Made by a program: the position numbers and the translations under genes. Shown piece after piece: positions 30,104-41,930 of a stretch of 64,000 bases of DNA. The DNA is from Isoetes taiwanensis (lineage: Eukaryota > Streptophyta > Lycopodiopsida > Isoetales > Isoetaceae). Under the pieces are notes generated by a model. That model ran no database searches. It worked only from the letters and a program-made list of their open reading frames with translations, and was not told where the DNA came from. The stretch's first letter is position 1; every line of letters begins with the position of its first letter. Location: assembly GCA_021234155.1 (NCBI GenBank), contig JAJEKV010000057.1:4061821-4125820 (forward strand), given 5' to 3'.

Positions 30104-31165
30104 ATGTAGGGACTTCACATGTCACCGGCAAAAACTTGCGGACGTCCAAGCCGTTAAGGCCAGACGGTATGCAAACTCGGCCCGGTTTCGAGGGGATGAA
30201 CTTGGCCAGCGTCAAACCGGCGAGCCTCAAATGGGCTGTGAATACTGAAAAATTTACATGTGAAGCCTCTAAGGCAATTCAATTTTGTGTGTGAATATAG
30301 CAAACCCAACAATATTCCCCAATGTACTCTTTGTATTCTTTTTGAGTAAAAAAAGGTCCGTTCATCAAAAAATTATTTTAATAAAAATCCTAGCATATAA
30401 TTTTTTAAGTAAAAGTTAATGGTTATGATGGAAACCGCGTTGGCTGGGGCTTTCACGAAATAAATTCCTTAGGCGGCCTTCGGCGTGCGGCATAAAGTTT
30501 ATTCGAAACCCCGAACCAATCTGGAAATGTCCACAAAGGCGAAATTTTTTTTGCTATGTGGCAAAAATATTTGTCTGGCATAAAGAGTGGTTCTTTTTAA
30601 CTGCGACAACGGACCCTGAATCTGACCATGTTTTTAATTAAGGTCGTCTATATGGGGCGCATTTATTTTGTCCGGATAAACCGGTCTGGTAGACCATGGA
30701 AAACATATAAGAGTCTGGAGGTTTAAACACAAATCGACCTCCATAGCTAGAGCTTTGCAAAGGCTGAACAAGCGGAACAAGGAATGAAAATCAGAAAACC
30801 TACGGACATTTCTTGAAAGTGGAGCTCACAATTGGCGTCGCCGAGCTCGACCAAGATGGTTTATGTTTTAAATAAAAGGCTAGAAACCACGAAAATTCCG
30901 GCTTTGTGGATGTTTACGTTTTAACTATCATATAAGAATATCCTTGACATTCCACTCCTTTGGTTTTAACAAACTAAATCTCTCTTTGCCTACTTCTTTG
31001 GACAAATTACCAAAATACCATTAAAGTTTGCCAAAATTACCAAAATGCCACAAAGAACCCATTGGTATTTTGGGAGAAGGAAGTCAACGAGATGAATTGT
31101 AGATTGTTGAGATCTTTCAACAAGCATAAGATCGTCCAGCGCCAATCTCAAGTTATGAAATTTAG
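30104..31165. other. No gene; degraded hairpin and foldback left arm
   Basis: No supported gene. Near 30440-30520 lies the degraded counterpart of the hairpin that is intact at 57262-57348. From about 31024 to 31159 lies the left arm of the foldback element, truncated exactly where copy 1 ends. Confidence 0.45.
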
Positions 31166-31252
31166 CAATACGTAACCTCCTCTCATCAGCGGTGTACTCT
31201 TGAAAAGTGGCTCTTGCTTCCACCAATTGTTCTATTGAAGAATTGCATACAA

Positions 31253-31719
31253 TCACTCAACAACAATCGAGCCCCTAACCTTCACCATTGTCTCACGTTT
31301 GGTGTCACTAATCAACTTGGCTCTTTTGCTAGGATAATGTCGGCAAGCGATACTTCTCCCCTTTTTGCCTAGGTTTAGAGTTCCAGCTGCCAATGGATCA
31401 ATATCAAGACAATCATTGTCCCCAACAACCTCAGGCTCTGGAAAAATATAATCCTCCACAAATTGAACACTACTTATAGGCCATGCCATGATGCAAAGGA
31501 ACCTCCAAATTGCTTGACACAACCAAAACATTCCTTGTCACCCAAACCTTTACCTTTCGGTTGTCTTCCAACATCCGAAATTGCAATACCAATATTGTCT
31601 TCCCCTAGCCTTTCATCATTAACAGCTTGACCAGGATCTGCTAGCACAATGACTCCTTGGCCTACTATTTCCTTGTTGCACTTGTGCATGATTCTCACCT
31701 TCTTGTTCCTCCATTGCAC
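31253..31719 (-). pseudogene. 5' part of DUF7869-like gene, copy 2
   Basis: Same sequence as the block at 4405-4869, now in two frames because of small indels. The downstream body of the gene is absent: the duplication boundary at about 31181 removed it, so this copy cannot encode the DUF7869-like domain. Confidence 0.55.
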
Positions 31720-32162
31720 CCTACTATAGAGGACTAATTGTTTTTCTTCAACATTCTTGCTAGGAGTTGGTTTTTCATTGATATTGCTCTTTTCACCATC
31801 TTGAGTTGGAGGGGCACCATTGACCTAGGCAAATTGCACCCTTTTTAGTCAATGAGTAAAAAAATTATTACACCATAAGATAAAAAAATGCATTACATTT
31901 ATGGAATATGTAGAATTAAATCAAATTTTTTTAAAAAAAAAGAAATTCCTTGGAAATAGGTTTAATATAATAATAACAATGGTGATAAAGCGAAATCATT
32001 TAAAACAAAATTTTCATGGCAACAACAAAGGAAATGACATTTATATAAATATATCAAATTTTAATTATCGAAAATTTGGATATATGATCTGAAAAAGACA
32101 TATATAACTAATAGGCGTGAGAAATTTATTATCCATAATAATATACCTAGATAATATAGGCG

Positions 32163-32255
32163 GCGGAATTTAAATGCGCTGGCGTGTTATTTGAGGCAAT
32201 AAATTATTCATGCTAATTTCTAATTAACCCTATATAAATCCGGTTCAGCTCTCAA
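32163..32255 (+). promoter_or_regulatory. TATA promoter P1, copy 2
   Basis: gcgctggcgtgttatttgag, then attattcatgctaatttc and ctatataaatccggttcagc. Same order as in copy 1; the sites near CG differ by one or two bases. Confidence 0.55.
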
Positions 32256-32319
32256 GACCATTACGTCCCAATTTTTTTTTACGCCAGCCATGGGCGTTGA
32301 CCTCGGCTTTCGAACTTCA

Positions 32320-32680
32320 TGAAGAACCGAGGTCTCGTCAAAGGCGTCGGGTTGAAAAACTCTCTTCCCCCCCATAGATTTTCTTGCCCAATTCTCCTCG
32401 ATTAGATTCGGGAGGATGATCTTGTTTTGACATGGAAGAGGAGGAGTTGAGCTCCTCGATTCCTCGATTAAAAGAGGAGGAAGAGGAGGAAGAGGAGGAG
32501 TTGGAGGAAGAGGAGGAGATGTCCTCCCAAGAGCATGAAACCCGCTCTGCTTGAGGGGTTGGCTTGACCACAAGCAGAAGAATGAAATCTGAAGAAGAGG
32601 AGGAGGAGGAAGAGAGGAGGAGGGAGGAAGAGGATGAGGAGGAAGGTCGAGAATTGACCCGGTTTTAGAATAGGCTGAGA
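32320..32680 (+). CDS. Acidic protein fragment, copy 2
   Basis: Glu-rich counterpart of 5445-5865. Ser/Asp codons of copy 1 (tctgattcc) appear here as tcgattcc, which removes bases and shifts the frame. The minus-strand proline-rich frame across this stretch is a shadow. Confidence 0.35.
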
Positions 32681-33349
32681 GATGAGCGGGTTTGCATGTC
32701 GATTTTTTTTTTTTTTTCACCTTTCTTTCTTTTCTAACACCTTTCTTCCTTCTTTGTTGCGGGCGTGGAAGATCAATGATCTGAGATCCGGGGCGGCCCC
32801 TTTTTTTTTTTGGTTGCTTCTGAAGCTTTGGACCGCCTCCGGGCATTTTTTCTGTAATTTTGTGAAAAGCCGGACATCTGTACATTCTCCTCTTATGAAT
32901 GAAATCAAAGCAGTTTTAGTCATAAAATTTTCTTCAAAGCGGTGTTCTTGAGCGACTTTTACGTACATAAAATTATTTGAATTAAATCAAAATTTTTTTT
33001 CTCCAATTATTTTTTGTCTCCAAAGGCTGTTATCTCTAAAATTTTGTATCTGCAAATTTTGTCTCAACAAAGTCTAGGGAACACTATAAATCAACCACAT
33101 GAAATCTCTGATTAATCCACGGTAACCATAGGAAATTTTCCTATCGACCTAAAACAATTCCCCAACCTTACAAGTCATTTTTTAGCCTTCATAATTTTGC
33201 CTTTAAAATCATTTTTAATGTAGCCTATATAAAATTTCTAAATTCTATTTTTGAATGCAATAAATGGAATAAAATCTTGCGTGAAATTTATTGCATGAAA
33301 TGCAATATTCTCCATATATACCATATACATGTCATAATAAATGGAAGGC

Positions 33350-33440
33350 CAAATGCGCCGGCGTGTTAATTCAAACAATCAATTATTCACGCTAACTTTT
33401 TTCTAATTGTGCCTATATAAATCCATTTCACGCTCTCAAA
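33350..33440 (+). promoter_or_regulatory. TATA promoter P2, copy 2
   Basis: gcgccggcgtgttaattcaa, attattcacgctaac, cctatataaatccatttcac and gctctcaaag, matching P1 and P2 of copy 1. Confidence 0.55.
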
Positions 33441-33779
33441 GTTCCTACATTTTCTTCCTTCCTTCATCGATTTGCGGTTTAAACTTCTGTAGCGTGTTTG
33501 GATCCAGCCGTCCGAAATCTTGGTGAGCAGATTTATATTCATCAATGTTAGATGTTTGGTTTTCGGCAATTCCTAACTTACTAAAAGACTCCGCCTTTTG
33601 TTACGTAGCATCGTAGCGAGAGGAAATGGAGACTTCGAAATTAAAACCAAAAAGCGGAGGACTAAGGTGCTTGATCGAAAAACCTCGGAATTAAAACCAC
33701 AAGCATAGTCCTCGTTCTTGAATCCTTCCGACCTCGAGAACTCAAGGTTAGTTTTCATTTAGTTTTAAGTTGCATCTCA

Positions 33780-33923
33780 ATGGCGGGTTTAATCCAAGAA
33801 GACAAGCTTTTGCATTTGCTTTCGGCCCGAGAGGAAGCGGATGATGTTTATGAAAACGAAATAGTTTTTATAAACTTCATGCACGCTTCTTTATTCAGTA
33901 AATTCTTGAGTTTTCTCTTCTGA
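33780..33923 (+). CDS. Mini-ORF, copy 2 (47 codons)
   Basis: Same start as the 30-codon frame at 6954 but stays open for 47 codons, adding FINFMHASLFSKFLSF. Which length is real depends on a few bases that differ between copies. Confidence 0.3.
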   Translation: MAGLIQEDKLLHLLSAREEADDVYENEIVFINFMHASLFSKFLSFLF

Positions 33924-34069
33924 ATTAATCATGCTATTGCATGCAAGTTTCTATTATGAATAAGTGTAGTAGAAAGCATTAGAAAAATCTGAAAGATAAT
34001 ATTTGAAACATGCTAAAGCGTGTTTTATGGTAACCTTAGCCTTCAACATGAATACTGCGCTAGGCGTGC

Positions 34070-34195
34070 ATTCGGCGAGGAGGAGAAAAAAAACATAATG
34101 CAGATAGATAAGTAAATAGATAAAGGCGGGGCAATTATTTACCGCCTTTAAATATTGGTTTTTTTTCTCCCCTCCCTCGTGTATCCAGCCCGGTT
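34070..34195. repeat. Snap-back hairpin, right arm damaged, copy 2
   Basis: Left arm resembles 7241-7291. The right arm is shortened: after ccgcctttaaatattgg it goes directly to the T-tract and ctcccctccctcg, lacking the tctatttacttatctatc section. Confidence 0.6.
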
Positions 34196-34350
34196 TTTCT
34201 ATATAGCGGTTTACCGCGGCAAACAATTGTATATCCCTACTTTCAACTTTTCGCTAAACCGCGGCGTGTCTCTTAATTTCTAAGTTTATAAATAAAAAAA
34301 TATAACCGCCCGGTGAATCTTTGATACCTACTCTCACTTCCTATTGATAG

Positions 34351-34995
34351 ATGCGAGGTTACATTAATCACCGGTTGGTGGCGAAGATGGATTGGAATTA
34401 CATTTGGGCCCGGCAATCACACAACCCGGCTCGGTTTGGCTCCAATCTCGGTCGGTTGAACCGCGGAGCACCGGTTCGGCTTTGGAGCACCAGATCTTAC
34501 AACCCACGGAGTACTTGGATCAAGTAATGATGATGGCGGCCGGCCAGGGGCAATGATAGATCACGGGCTCTGGGGCCCTTGCAATGTCCCGGAGGCTGGC
34601 CCTCTTATCTAATCGCCGAGAATCACGGTACATGCATTGATCGAGTGAATCTAGCATCCGTCGGCTTCGAGATTCAAAATGAGGGCTGCGTTTCTTAGTG
34701 GTTAGCCTCTATGCGGATGCCCCAACCACGAACCACTACCACAGGCGGTATCACGATGCAATGGAGATGGCTCAACCAATGGAACCACTACATGGCTATC
34801 TCGATGCATTGGAGGTTCAACCAATGGGCCGGGCGGAGGAAGCGAGGCGAGGGAAGGAGGAGGTGGAGGTGGGCGGCGGGGGTGGTGGAGCTAGAGCACA
34901 GTGTTTTTCTTTGGGGTTTTACGAGGAAAATTCACTATGCCTGCAATGGAAATGGGAGTATCGATAGCCCGGCTACTCGATGGGGCCGGGCTTGA
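34351..34995 (+). pseudogene. Unknown coiled-coil ORF, copy 2
   Basis: Counterpart of 7550-8265. Copy 2 keeps the longer open frames near the end (34698-34995; DALEVQPMGRAEEARRGKEE and a Gly run), showing that the Gly/Glu tail is part of the protein in at least one frame. Confidence 0.35.
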
Positions 34996-35812
34996 AAGCG
35001 ATAATCTGCAGATTTTTTTGTGCGGTTTATCGGTTTATCCGGTTATATACAATTGTAATCTTTTTTTCCAATGAATACAACAAATTTTGTCTACTTCTAT
35101 ATTTCTACAATGTAATACATGTTTACATACCTTTTTAAAAGGTTTCTTGGCCATGCAACAAATGTTCCAACACTTTCTCCAACATTATCCCCAGGAATTG
35201 TCTGCGAGTAAAGCTTCATCCATAAGCGCCGGCGATTAATCAACTTGTAACTTCGGACATACTTATCCCCGGCGAATTCCATGGCGGTTCTGATCGGATC
35301 GATGGAGTCGATCTTGCATAATCCTACTTTCCTTTTTCGATTTGTAGTTAACATGAAACATTCATCTTGACAACTGCGAGAAAATTGCTATTCAGACACC
35401 TACTATTGGAAATTAATGTTCAAGCTATTGGAATGAGATGAGTACCCGAATTACGTAGCCATTCTTGAGAAGGCTGATTTGAGTCTCTGAAGCTGATTTG
35501 AGAAAATTTGAAAGGCTATGGAAACTCTGGCGGTCGGGAAAATTGAATTAGAAGAAAGATTAGGTTAACTACGTTTAAGGCGGGATAAATTTGGCGGGAT
35601 ACTTTTTGGGTAGATTGGTTTTAAAAACTTAATGAAAGAAGTCGTGGACGGGTCTTCATCATTATTATTTGTATGTGTCAAGAATATTTGGCGCATTTTG
35701 TGTTTTCTTGAAATTCAAATTTCTCTATTTCTCGTCAAGTGAAAAAGCTATTTCTTGGCGGCTTCGGCGGCGTATCCGCGACCTTAGGCTCTGTTACTAA
35801 AGCGACTCGGAG

Positions 35813-35950
35813 ATGTCTTCTAAAAGCGAATCGAGGTCGAGGCGGGGCCAGGCGAAGCGGTGGAAGAGGAATCTCTAAACCCGGCTCTTCTCAAGTTTCA
35901 AAGGGCGTTGATCGAGAATACCGCAGAGAATACCGAGAACCCTATTCAAG
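35813..35950 (+). CDS. RG-rich first exon, copy 2
   Basis: ATG at 35813 and donor at 35951 as in copy 1. One extra A after the fifth codon (ctaaaagcg against ctaaagcg) shifts the frame here. Confidence 0.35.
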
Positions 35951-36644
35951 GTATTTAATTTGCCCGAGAATACACCTTTGTGTGGAAGTATTATGCTTGC
36001 ATGAATTTGAGATATTTCCTTGCCTTGAATAATATGCTTTGCATGAGTTTGAGTTATTATGCTTTGCATGAATTTTAAGTATTAACATCGATTAATGCTC
36101 GATTGTTGTCCATTACGTAGAACATAATTTTTCTGTTTTATATATAGAATATAGCGGTGTTAGGCAGGTTGGAGATAGCAATGTTCAATGAGGTTAAATA
36201 GTGTGAAATATGGATTCATGAAGGGTATGTAGCTTAAAATGTGGATGCAAAATAATTTAGTTTCAAATTAGCATAGCATGGTCAATAATAGGAGATACCA
36301 ACCGCATGGCGTGATTTGTACTAATTTAGGTTTTAAATGCCGGCGTGATCTCTTGATTACGAAAAGTACTCTAAAAAAGTGCTCATCTTCATTTGCGGTG
36401 CTCAAGAGGAAGAAAACCCCTACTAATTGGGGTTCTAATCACTGCCAAAGAAAAAAGGCGGGGCGACCCGATCTGGTACCATATGATCTCACCTTAGATG
36501 ATGAAGGGCGATTCTTATAGCAACCATGACCACCACTTTGCCCTGAAGAGGAAATGGGCGAGGTGCGAGTGAATGCGTTGACCTTGCCAAGACAAATGGC
36601 AAGCTTCGACTTAACTCTCTTCTCGAGGAAAAAGGAAGCGGAAC

Positions 36645-37230
36645 AAGATGGCCAAACAAGGGATCCTAATCTCTTGTGAGGAAGAGGATGACACCAAGCG
36701 CAAATTGCTCTTGGAGATTACCGGAGCGAAGAAAGATGCTGCTCGGACTTACTCCTTTGTAGAACTCGCATACAAGGATCGTTCATGAAGGCGGATGTGA
36801 GCGGTGAGACATGTTTTAAGTATGGTTGGCCAACCAATGTAGCGATTCGCCAATATCTATTTGCCAAGGGTTACGGTATGCGTAGAGGCATGTTCACTAA
36901 ACCCAGACACCAAGTCACTATTTGCGGCAAGCTAGGAATTAGGCTGACTTGAAAGCTTCTAAAAGGGTCCTAGATCTAGGGAAGAATGTTCAACTGCGGT
37001 TGTCCGAAGGCATGGAGGCTTACGTTTTGAGAATGAAGCGGGGACCAGTGAAGCGCTGACTAGAGGCCATGAACAAAATTGAATAAATATGCAGTGACCA
37101 TTATCCATTGGGTCTTAAGGAAACTTTTGCGATCCATGTGAAGTCCCTCATCCGTTCACCAAGCTCCATTTATGTTAGCGGGAGATATGATCCGGCACAT
37201 GCCATGGGGATTGTTGAGCATGATTAGTAA
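36645..37230 (+). pseudogene. Unknown helical ORF, copy 2
   Basis: Counterpart of 9834-10413 (MAKQGILISCEEEDDTKRKL, then TYSFVELAYKD, CFKYGWPTNVA, FTKPRHQVTICGKLGI). Keeps the frame in places where copy 1 breaks, and the reverse elsewhere. Confidence 0.35.
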
Positions 37231-37559
37231 TCGGGTCAAATGCCTATGCCGGCCCTGTGCTACCTTGGGATATGATCTCGAACAAGCTGTTGTGTGAATG
37301 AGCGTCCGGGGAGCTATTATCAAGTGATGATATTAAATATGTCATCATCGGCCGGGCATTAGTTGAGGCACAAAAGGCCATCATCGGTGCCGGCCGAGAA
37401 CAAAGCAGGCCAAAAAAGTGTTCTACAATCACTATGCATATAGGAGGTGTCATTATCTTGGATGCCAATACTTCACTGCAGATTTGGGTGAATTAGTGCA
37501 ACTTTGAATGAAATGGGGAAGACATTTCTATACAAAAGGTAATCAACCTTGGTTTCATA

Positions 37560-37810
37560 AATTGTATTCCGCCCGGCGTGCTTTCAAATCAAACCAATTC
37601 CGCGCCCGGCGTGTTTTGAAATCAATGAGAATTCCGCGCCCGGCGTGTTTTCAAATCAACCAATTGATTTGAAAACAAATTCAAGTGAATCGATGATTTC
37701 AAAATGCGGCGTGGTTGTTAATTTGAATAATTAATAACTTTATTCATTTCCGCGCCCGGTGATTTTTCTCTTCATCAATTCTATTCAAATCGGCGCGGCG
37801 TGTTTCTATT
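37560..37810. repeat. Mirror-image palindrome array, copy 2
   Basis: Sites gcccggcgtgctttcaaatc and cgcgcccggcgtg replace cacgccagcgtg at each position; the inverted half is partly lost (aaaacaaattcaagtgaatc). Spacing of the direct half is kept. Confidence 0.55.
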
Positions 37811-37826
37811 CTATAATCTTGATTCA

Positions 37827-39855
37827 ATGTACGTACTATTGCGGTCCATCGTTGAACAAGCTGCGCCCGCCCGCCCAGTCAGCGATGGGTGGAATATGGC
37901 TGCCCATTGCCCACCGAACGAGGGGGGTCAAAGTCTCGAGCATTCAAAATTGCTGGAAGCGGACTCTGTCATGAACAATTATCTGAGGAGAAAGAAGAAG
38001 CGCAAGAAAATCAAAAGAAAAAGGTGGTGATGACATTGCGAGATCCCACGAGAAAGCTCATCCGGCCCAGTCGGGACCAACGGACTTCATTATAAGATTG
38101 TGTTTTTCTAAGGAGGCGGTATGGCTCAAGTGGAATGAATGCAGGGCGGCTTATGCACAAAGGCGCCGGATACTATGGGTAAAGGTGCCTCTGTTGATGT
38201 AAGCATCTTTGACTTGAATGTGGCAGAGATGAGAAAAGACTTCGGGGGCTAGGCGGCCAATTTGAGACCATTTGGAGTTTTAGACCCGGTGCTTAAAGAA
38301 GGAAGTCTTATACAAGAAGGGTGCTTTCACCAAGGATAGGATGTCCTTAGTTGAGTCTTTGCCGACCATGTAAAGGATGTCACGTTACAATGAAGTCAGG
38401 CTGTAGGGGAATTTGAGTTACAAAAGGCTATCGGGGGATGTGGCATTATCTGAAATTGGATTCTTTGGACAAATACAAAGGTCGATAATGATGACATCAA
38501 GAAGTTTGTATTCTGGTCAAAGGACTTCCTAAAAATTGGAAGGCTAAAATACAAAACATAAGGAGACTCTACCCCTAAGGTCTTGGTGAGTTGAGAAGAA
38601 AAGTGGCCCTTGTGAAGAAGATTCTTGGAGAAGGCGACCTTTATCCGATATTGATCTCCATTGGGTACAAAGGTCTCTTGCGAGATTCAACCGGCCTTAA
38701 AAATATATCACTCTTTGTGTTGGACGGCCCGAGGGGTGGGAGAGGAGATATGGGCATGAACCCGAAGGACTCTGTAGCTTCTTTACCAATTGTATAGGAT
38801 TGACAAGCGAGGGTCCTTCACTATTGTCATCGTTTGTCCTTGGTGAGTCACATGCATGCACTATCTGTTGCTCATGATGCAGGTGCCTCAAAGTTATTAG
38901 GGAGGGATGCCTAATATATGATGTTAAGGATAATGAGTGCGAGCGGCCGAGCGAAAAGATGGCACATGTGATCTTCATTATGATATCCATCTTTGTCGGG
39001 CAGCGAATATGATATTGCTAAGGCCAAGGGTGACAATAGCGGTGCATGGGAATGTTTTCTTCTAGATGATCGGACTTAAGAACTATATTCTTTCATGCGG
39101 ATCGGGATCGGTCGAAACGAGGATGAGTCGAGAAGAGGATGAGGATCGGGACCCCCTCCTAAGTGGGGAAATCAAGTCTGAGCTACAAACTAAGGAGAAG
39201 GGCCCTTAAATAAAATGGATTTCCCAGATCTATGGCTGCTTACCTCGTCGAGGCATTTGCTCCAATTGATACAACCTGCTTGGAGCTTCATGTTGGAGGT
39301 TATATTGCAGAGAGGCTCTTATGGGTGCAAGAAGATGTCCTTTGCTTTGTGAGTGATGGCGGGGCCAAAGACTTTCTTGAACCATTCCTCATGCATGTGC
39401 TTGCCAAGTCTCCTAAAGGCCCTTATGGCAACCTGAAATCATCAGCAATCAAAAGTCTGTAGACTTGTCCAATTCAAAGTGGACATTGCTTACGGTGAGG
39501 ACCTAGTAATCTACGACGATAAGGAAAGCGGTAATGAACAAATAAATTTGCTAAAGCTGGTTGCTCAAAATCTTGTGATGGCGGCGAACTTAGGGAATAT
39601 TTTTGCCCACATTGCGGGTGATGCAAGCAACAATAGAGTAGATTCCGCGAGGTTAACAATGAAATAATTGTGAGGAAACGAAAATGAAGGCAGAAAGCGG
39701 CTCTAGTGATTCCGCGGGTTTGCCAAATCAATAGTAAAATAATGTCGGTTGTGAAGGATGCGTGGAACTAATAGAAAATAACAATTCTAGCGGTCGAGGA
39801 AGAAGGCGAAGATTAAGGGTGGCGAAGGGGGAGAATGGCCCGTAGTGGCGTAATG
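37827..39855 (+). pseudogene. Large unknown ORF, copy 2
   Basis: Counterpart of 11025-13041. Best-preserved stretch here is 39479-39667, giving YGEDLVIYDDKESGNEQINL and LVAQNLVMAANLGNIFAHIA without interruption, whereas copy 1 is broken there. Confidence 0.35.
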
Positions 39856-40094
39856 GCCAAAAAGATGATAGGTATGGCCTTGCCCGCGAAATATAACCAC
39901 AGCGTGATTTAATTTGTATTACCTTTGAATTAATCGGCGTAAGCGTGCTGATTATTTTTAGTTGTCAAACTAAATCCGCAGCCGTAGCGATTTGGTTATG
40001 ACTATTTCAAATCACGCTTGGCGCGTTTGTATTGTTTGTGTTATCGTATCTTGCTGACCCGGATACATGTTTGATGTTTCACTTCCATTGCGTT

Positions 40095-40568
40095 TCTAAG
40101 AAGGTTGTGGTGTTAGACCTAAGCGGAGTCCTTTGCAAGACTTTTCGAAAAATAAAGTGGCTAGAAATGCGGTTTCATCGGACACCCGGTAGAATCAAAC
40201 ACCAAGTGGATCTATCCGCGGCCGCGCGAAGGAGATGCTAGGCGAGGCATTCGGGTTATTTCGAGTTGGTATTTGGTCATCCATGGAACTAAGGAACATC
40301 AAAGAATACTTTGGAGGCAGGGGGAAATCGTAGACATTGGTTGACCCTTTGGGATCAGAACAAATGTGTGAAGTTCACTAATCCCAAGGATCCAACGAGC
40401 AAAGCCTATCTTCATCAAACACTTGAGTAACATGATGGGCGAACTTGGTATCGAGAATAAGGATGATATAATCATAGTGGATGATGATGCTCTCAAATGC
40501 TTCTACAATCAAACTACAGGCCACAGATCCACCATCTTACAATCCAAAAAACTTTGGGACGGATGATG
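40095..40568 (+). pseudogene. FCP1-like HAD domain protein, copy 2
   Basis: Reads VVVLDLSGVLCKTF with Ser at the second motif-I position, then IWSSMELRNIKEYFGG and, in the next frame, the DDIIIVDDDALKCFYNQ block. More frame changes than copy 1. Confidence 0.6.
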
Positions 40569-41049
40569 ATTTTTACGGTGAAGTTTGTGTCTATTATGCA
40601 TAATTTGGCTATGGGGATGGCCGGTGGGTGAAGTGTTAGATTAGTACCCGAGGCTGGATAGAGCGGTGACATGGAACCACACCTTGTTAAATAATTGGAA
40701 AAACATGGATTGATCCCTTAATGTTTTATTGGAATATATGATATTTTTTGTATGATATTTGTGCCATGTATCGATAATTTCAGTCGGAATTGCCTGCATA
40801 AATAATGCAATTTGTTATTATCAAACCTAATATTATCATCTATCGAGCAAGCAATATTTGTCTCATCTATGTTAGCAACTTGCTCTTCATTTACGCATAT
40901 TTCAATTCGCATATGAAAAGTCACCGCGTGAATCGCAACCTTATGTTATTTTTGAAGTCCAAAAAAAGATTAAAAAAAAAAAAACCCTAGAAGACAATAG
41001 CGGGTTAGGCGTTTTTGGAGTTGACATAATCCCAATTTAATTGGATGAT

Positions 41050-41930
41050 GGTTACAATGTATTGCCAAGTGTGTGGCTACTCGGTTGGAGAGCACTCTAT
41101 GCAATGCAAAATAATTATTTTCAAAGCGAGAGATTCATGATTGTCGACAAGGTGCATCACATGGATGATGATAGGTACCATCTTCTCGCTTACCATGGTT
41201 GAATCTCTCCGACATTTGAAACAATGTTGGAAAGAGAATTATGCATGGTTTGCCCATTTGGTCTATGCAACGAACAACGCATGGTGCTTGCTTGTTTAGA
41301 TCTGAGCTTTTGCAACAATATCTTCGAGAAGATGTGGGGAAGCCCTTACCTTAGCCCAAGTTAAAAGCTAGTCATTATCATGCACATATAAATCCCACTT
41401 TGGCACTAGGACCACAAGCTTATTTGCTTGCTTCCTTGTCTAAAGAAAAAGCTTGTAGCTATTGCATCAATTCGCCGAGGGTCCCACAAGTTCTGATTGA
41501 AGCGGTAGATGGGAGCGGTACCAATTGCCACGAAACAATTATGTATGTGCATGTTGCGATTCTGATTATTGAAGATGAAAGCCATACTTTGCTAAGATGT
41601 CACCTTTTTTGAGATGGTGGGGAACCCTTATTTGACTTTAGCATTCCATTCCACGCTTCCACAACTTCTCATAGCCCCATCTGTGCATGACTTGGTATTA
41701 TATATACATGAGGTTCTGGATGAGCGTCTTCAATTATTGCGCCCTCAGTAGTCATCGCATACTTATAGTTTGTTCTTGTTTATTTAGTATTATCATTACT
41801 GCAAAGGTTTTTCCCTTGAAAACCTTTCGAGATAGGGGTTTTTTAATCCTAGTAGTAATGGTTGTACTATGGGTCCCATGGCTTCTTGGTCTTCGTGGAC
41901 GTTAAAAAATCTATTCTATTCTATAATATT
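41050..41930 (+). pseudogene. LINE A 3' part, copy 2
   Basis: Counterpart of 14226-15120. From about 41640 to 42150 it is base-for-base nearly identical to copy 1, including the stem and the (ttcta)n tail; the coding part upstream differs at many CAG/CTG sites. Confidence 0.7.

Larger units (their letters stand above)
4310..31165. repeat. Tandem segmental duplication, copy 1 (~26.8 kb)
   Basis: Sequence from about 4310-4322 to 31165 recurs in the same order and orientation from 31181 to 57992. Anchors: 5586/32430, 14883/41687, 15763/42558, 22960/49740, 25106/51884 and 28498/55307, all offset by about 26.77-26.85 kb. Both copies share the same junctions between unrelated elements, including the flanks of the MULE and the CACTA terminus, so this is one duplicated block and not repeated transposition. 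Differences are many short indels and substitutions clustered at CAG, CTG and CG, interspersed with blocks of hundreds of identical bases. Confidence 0.93.
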